From: Cricetomys ansorgei
Taxonomy: Eukaryota; Chordata; Mammalia; Rodentia; Nesomyidae
Reading direction: 5' to 3'
Length of the DNA: 64,000 bases
Assembly (NCBI GenBank): GCA_026225945.1
Contig: JAMJFZ010000107.1
Coordinates: 63,701,501 to 63,765,500 of the forward strand
Below, in pieces: positions 60,630-64,000 of the stretch. The stretch's first letter is position 1. Every line of letters begins with the position of its first letter. The notes beneath the pieces are model-generated. The model had not been told where the DNA came from, did not search any database, and saw only the letters and a program-made list of their open reading frames with translations. Made by a program: the position numbers and the translations under genes.

Positions 60630-60795
60630 TTACCTGGGGATGAGATTTTGAAACTCCAAAGCTCACCCCCAGTAACACACCTCCTCCAACAAGGCTGCAT
60701 CATCTAATCCTCCCCAAAAAGTTCCACCAACTGGGAACCAAACGTTCAAACATATGAGCCTTTGGGGGTCATTCTCATTCAAAATATCACGATAA
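60381..60795 (+). repeat. Second dispersed repeat inserted in L1, with (GA)24
   Basis: Head gagataccgtgaccaaggca, gtttattgggcttacagttt, then (GA)n at 60580-60626, and aacacacctcctccaacaag to the end. Its head is related to the 47-kb family. L1 ORF2 DNA resumes after it. Confidence 0.65.
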
Positions 60796-62060
60796 AGATG
60801 ATGAATACTTTTTGAGGTATTGCTTAGCAATTTTTATTTCTTCTATTGAGAACTCTCTGTTTGGAGCCTTGGCTCATTGTTTTTAACTGGGTCATTTGTT
60901 TCCTTGACTCTGTTTTTTGAGTCCTTTGTATAATCTGCATGTTATTTCTCTGTCACATATCTAGCTGGCAAAGATTCTCTCTTATTCTATGGCTTTCTTC
61001 TTGACTTTATTAGCTGTTTCCTTAGCTGTACAGAAGCCTTTTAGTTTTATGAGGGCCAAGATGTCAATTGTTGGCCTTACTTCCTTGGTTAATGGAGTAT
61101 GGTTTAGAAGGTCTTTTCCTATACCCATATGTTATAGGAAACTGCCTATATTTTTATTTATTTGCCTATTATTGTAACAGCTTCAGTGTTTCAAGTTTCA
61201 AATTGATATTTTTGATATATGTGGAAACTAATTTTTGTGCAGGGTGATAGATATGGGTCTAATTTCATTTCTCTGTGTGTAGACATTCAATTTTCCTAGC
61301 ACTATCAGTTGAAGATGTTGTCTTTTTTCCAATGTGTGTTTTTTGCTTCTTTGTCAAATGTCTCATGGCTGTACTTGTGAGTACTTATGCTTTAGTCTTC
61401 TATTTAATTACATTGGTTTATATGTCTGTTTTGTGACAGTGCTATACTGTTTTTATTACTATAGTGCCATAATGTATCTTGAAGTCTAGAATGGTAATTT
61501 ATCCAGTGCTCTTCCTTTTGTTCAGGGTTACTTCAGTTATCCAGGGTCTTTTCTTGTTCCATATGAATTTTGGGTTTTGTTTTTCTATTTCTACAGAGAA
61601 TGTTGTGGGTATTTTGATTGGGATTGCATTGAATCTATAAATTTCTCTTGGTAGGATGGTCATTTGCACAATATAAATTCTACCAGTCCATGAATATGGA
61701 ATGTCTTTCCACTTTGTAGTGTTTTTATCAATCTTTTTCTTCAGATTTGAAGTTTTCAATGTAGAGATCTCTTGCCTCCTTGGTTAGGTTTATTCCAAAA
61801 TATTTCATTGTCTTTGATGCTACTGTAAATGGGAGTGATCTGTGATCTCTTTCTCAGTGTGTTTGTTGTTGGTGTATGCAAAATTCTGTAATGTGATTTT
61901 GCACCCTGCTACTTTGTTGAAATTATTGTTTCTAGAAGTTTTCTGGTAAAATTGTTATAATGTTATGTATAATACATATCATATCAACTGCAAGTAGGGA
62001 TAATCTGACTTCTTCTTCTCCTATTTGTATCTCCAGGGGTTGTTTTTAATAGGATGTCTG

Positions 62061-64000
62061 ACACAATCATGTAATCAGAACCGGTTATTGAAATTAAATG
62101 GCTAATGGTGTAAGAGACTAGAGTAAAGCACTAAGCGTCTACAATGGCCCAGTAGTTGGAGCTTTATTTTTAGTTGAAACTTTAGTGCATTTTTTTCTGG
62201 CCCAAATGGTATGAAGTTAGTATATAATCTATAGTGTAAGAATAAGAAAACCATAATTTTCTAGGTCAAGTTTGGGGTCTAAACCATCTGACTGACAGAT
62301 TTTACGCTAAAGTCCCTTTCTGCTACTTGGGCTCAGCGTGATTATTTTTATGATGACTGTTTTCAAAGGTTCAGAAGTTTAGTATCTCAGTGGGAGGATC
62401 AATCAGTGACAGTAAGTGGTGGAATATGAATGAAAGAGATTTAAGGAACATATTCGATATAAGCCACAGAACCACTCTGGTTTGGGGAATTTACAGCTAA
62501 CTACCTTAGGAAAGTGCAGGCTCTGTGGCATCTGCGGTGCTGGTGCTGAAGAAGAATCCAGTCACATCATCTCAGTCCTCTCCTATATTCTTCAGAGTTT
62601 TTTGATTAGATCTATCAGAAGTCAGAAGGCTGGACAGTAAGTACTTTAAGGTTCTGATAGCCACACAGATTCTGTCGCAGCTACTCAACTTTGCAGGGGC
62701 AGCACAAAATGTATCAGAAACAATGAGCAAACTCCTATTATGGCTTTGCCCCAACGAAACACTGTCTACATAAGCAGGTAGCAGCTGGATTTAGCTGGTT
62801 AGGCTGTTTTGTTTTTGTTTGTCTTTTTGTAAGATTCACTAGCTGAAATGCATGCTCTTTTCCAGGTCCTCTCCTCCATCTTTGTGTAAGGATTTATCAG
62901 TAGGATCGAACTTTTGGTGACTGGAATCTTGGCTTTAATCCCCACACATTACATTTTGTTAACTAAATCAAATGCAAACGTGTCCCAAATCTTAGCCACT
63001 ATTCACTGTTTCCCCAACTGCTTCTATGTTTCCCTTCTCTGCAGTCTTGCTTCTGGGGACAAAATGTGTCTGCCCGTGCTATTGAATCTGCCATTATTTG
63101 AATTCTGTGAATCAGGATGACTCAGGGATCCTATGTGTGGTACATTTTAATTCTTGATTTGGACACTTTGCCCTGACCTTCTCTCCGTCTCTCTCCCCCG
63201 ATACAGTTTATGGGGTATAGAGAATAGAAAACAATATCAAAGAGTGTTCAAAATTCAGTGATATTTAAGCCATAAGGGCAGCAGTGTGTACTCCTTCATT
63301 CTCTGAAAAGCCCGTGGTCTGAAAATGGCGGGGGATGTCGGTGCACATGCAGTGGCCCAGCGTTGATACACACCTCAGTTATCCAGTGTGAAATGAAGCC
63401 AATGCTTCCCCTGGTCTGCTTCTGCTACGATGGGGTAGCTTTCTGAATTTGCCTTAGAGGGAGGACAGTGTCTTCTAGAGCAGCAATCATATCAGAGATG
63501 GCATAGAGAGATACAGGACCATGAGAATGCCTGAGGCAGAACGAACAGAACTTGCAAAGTCATTAGCAAGGAAATGTGACTTTTATCCCTAATGAACCTC
63601 TTTCAAGATGCTGATGGTGCCCGAGAAAGATCTCTCTGCCTCTGAAGGCACATGTCATAGCCAAAGGTTCACCTGTGAATCTGTTCTCTCTATGGAAAAG
63701 TGAGTCCTCTCCAGTGACAGAATGACCAGTGAGTCTGGTTATGCCCATGAGGCTGGGAAATGATCATCCCCTGACGCCCACATCAGCCCTTGTATCTTTT
63801 GTAGTACATAGATGCAAAAAACTCACCAAGCCAACACCCAGACCTCTCCACACTGATCTACTTCCTCCATTTCAAAATATTCCCCACTGTCTGCAATCAC
63901 AGATGTAGGAGGAAAACTTGATTTTTAAAAAGACAGTGGTTGTAGTTCCAAAGTATTCTTAAATCTACAGATCTGAACCAACTCTTCTGCATGAGCTGCT
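62061..64000. other. Gene-free stretch to window end
   Basis: No exon or nameable repeat seen. Confidence 0.4.

Larger units (their letters stand above)
57955..62060 (-). mobile_element. Lx-type L1, 5'-truncated, reverse orientation, with two inserted repeats
   Basis: From left: long 3' UTR (ggtttcaagttgaccactct, gtctagtgaagagaccccaa, tatctgtgagcataagagta), then more 3' DNA (ggatctgggttgccttactc), then the C-terminal part of ORF2. A minus-strand frame at 61499-61759 reads [20 protein letters not shown] and [12 protein letters not shown], typical of L1 ORF2. The element is broken by other repeats at 59443-59850 and 60381-60795, and several stops make it inactive. Confidence 0.75.

Noticed and set aside
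61499..61759. 86-codon frame on the minus strand with reverse-transcriptase-like text
   Set aside because: C-terminal remnant of L1 ORF2 in a truncated element, not a gene of its own.
1..64000. CRISPR arrays, operons, bacterial promoters
   Set aside because: Nothing of this kind is present; intron structure and SINEs show a mammalian genome.

Overview
The window is mammalian nuclear DNA from a muroid rodent. It has split genes with GT-AG introns and a dense background of rodent repeats (B1, B3, B4 and ID SINEs, Lx-type L1, a hAT MITE and long CA/GA microsatellites). The species cannot be fixed. The host genes match the part of the beta-defensin cluster that carries DEFB105, DEFB106 and SPAG11 in human, called Defb12, Defb15 and Spag11 in rodents.

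Layout. 1-3.6 kb: no gene. 3.65-6.07 kb (-): Defb12, three coding exons. 8.60-11.15 kb (+): Defb15, two exons, head-to-head with Defb12. 11.2-20.0 kb: gene-free, with decayed L1 pieces, other repeats and a 0.4-kb sequence present twice. 19,969-27,229 (+): a complete, very young class II (betaretrovirus-like) provirus. It has LTRs that look identical, a perfect 6-bp target duplication, a tRNA-Phe primer site and open gag, pol and env frames, but a deletion removes the second half of nucleocapsid and the catalytic part of protease. 27.7-28.1 kb (-): an unrelated, decayed retroviral gag-pro scrap. 29.15-45.06 kb (+): Spag11, with an upstream promoter and two exons, a cysteine-rich alternative 3' exon carrying a one-base frameshift, further candidate exons, and an internal promoter with the two-exon Bin1b-type defensin unit. 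45.2-64 kb: no gene recognised; repeats, a CTCF-like motif, and a 4-kb Lx L1 interrupted by two other repeats.

The host genes encode small secreted, cysteine-rich antimicrobial peptides. From family knowledge, these orthologues act mainly in epididymis and male tract. All their introns are phase 1, which allows the Spag11 exons to be exchanged freely. The provirus lies between Defb15 and Spag11, in the same orientation as both, where its promoter could influence them; that influence is inference.

The strongest points for a second look are the young provirus with an intact Env but a broken Gag-to-Pro reading-frame relation, a short hydrophobic and Cys-rich reading frame in its leader, the homopolymer frameshift in Spag11, and two unassigned phase-1 candidate exons at 36.3-36.9 kb.
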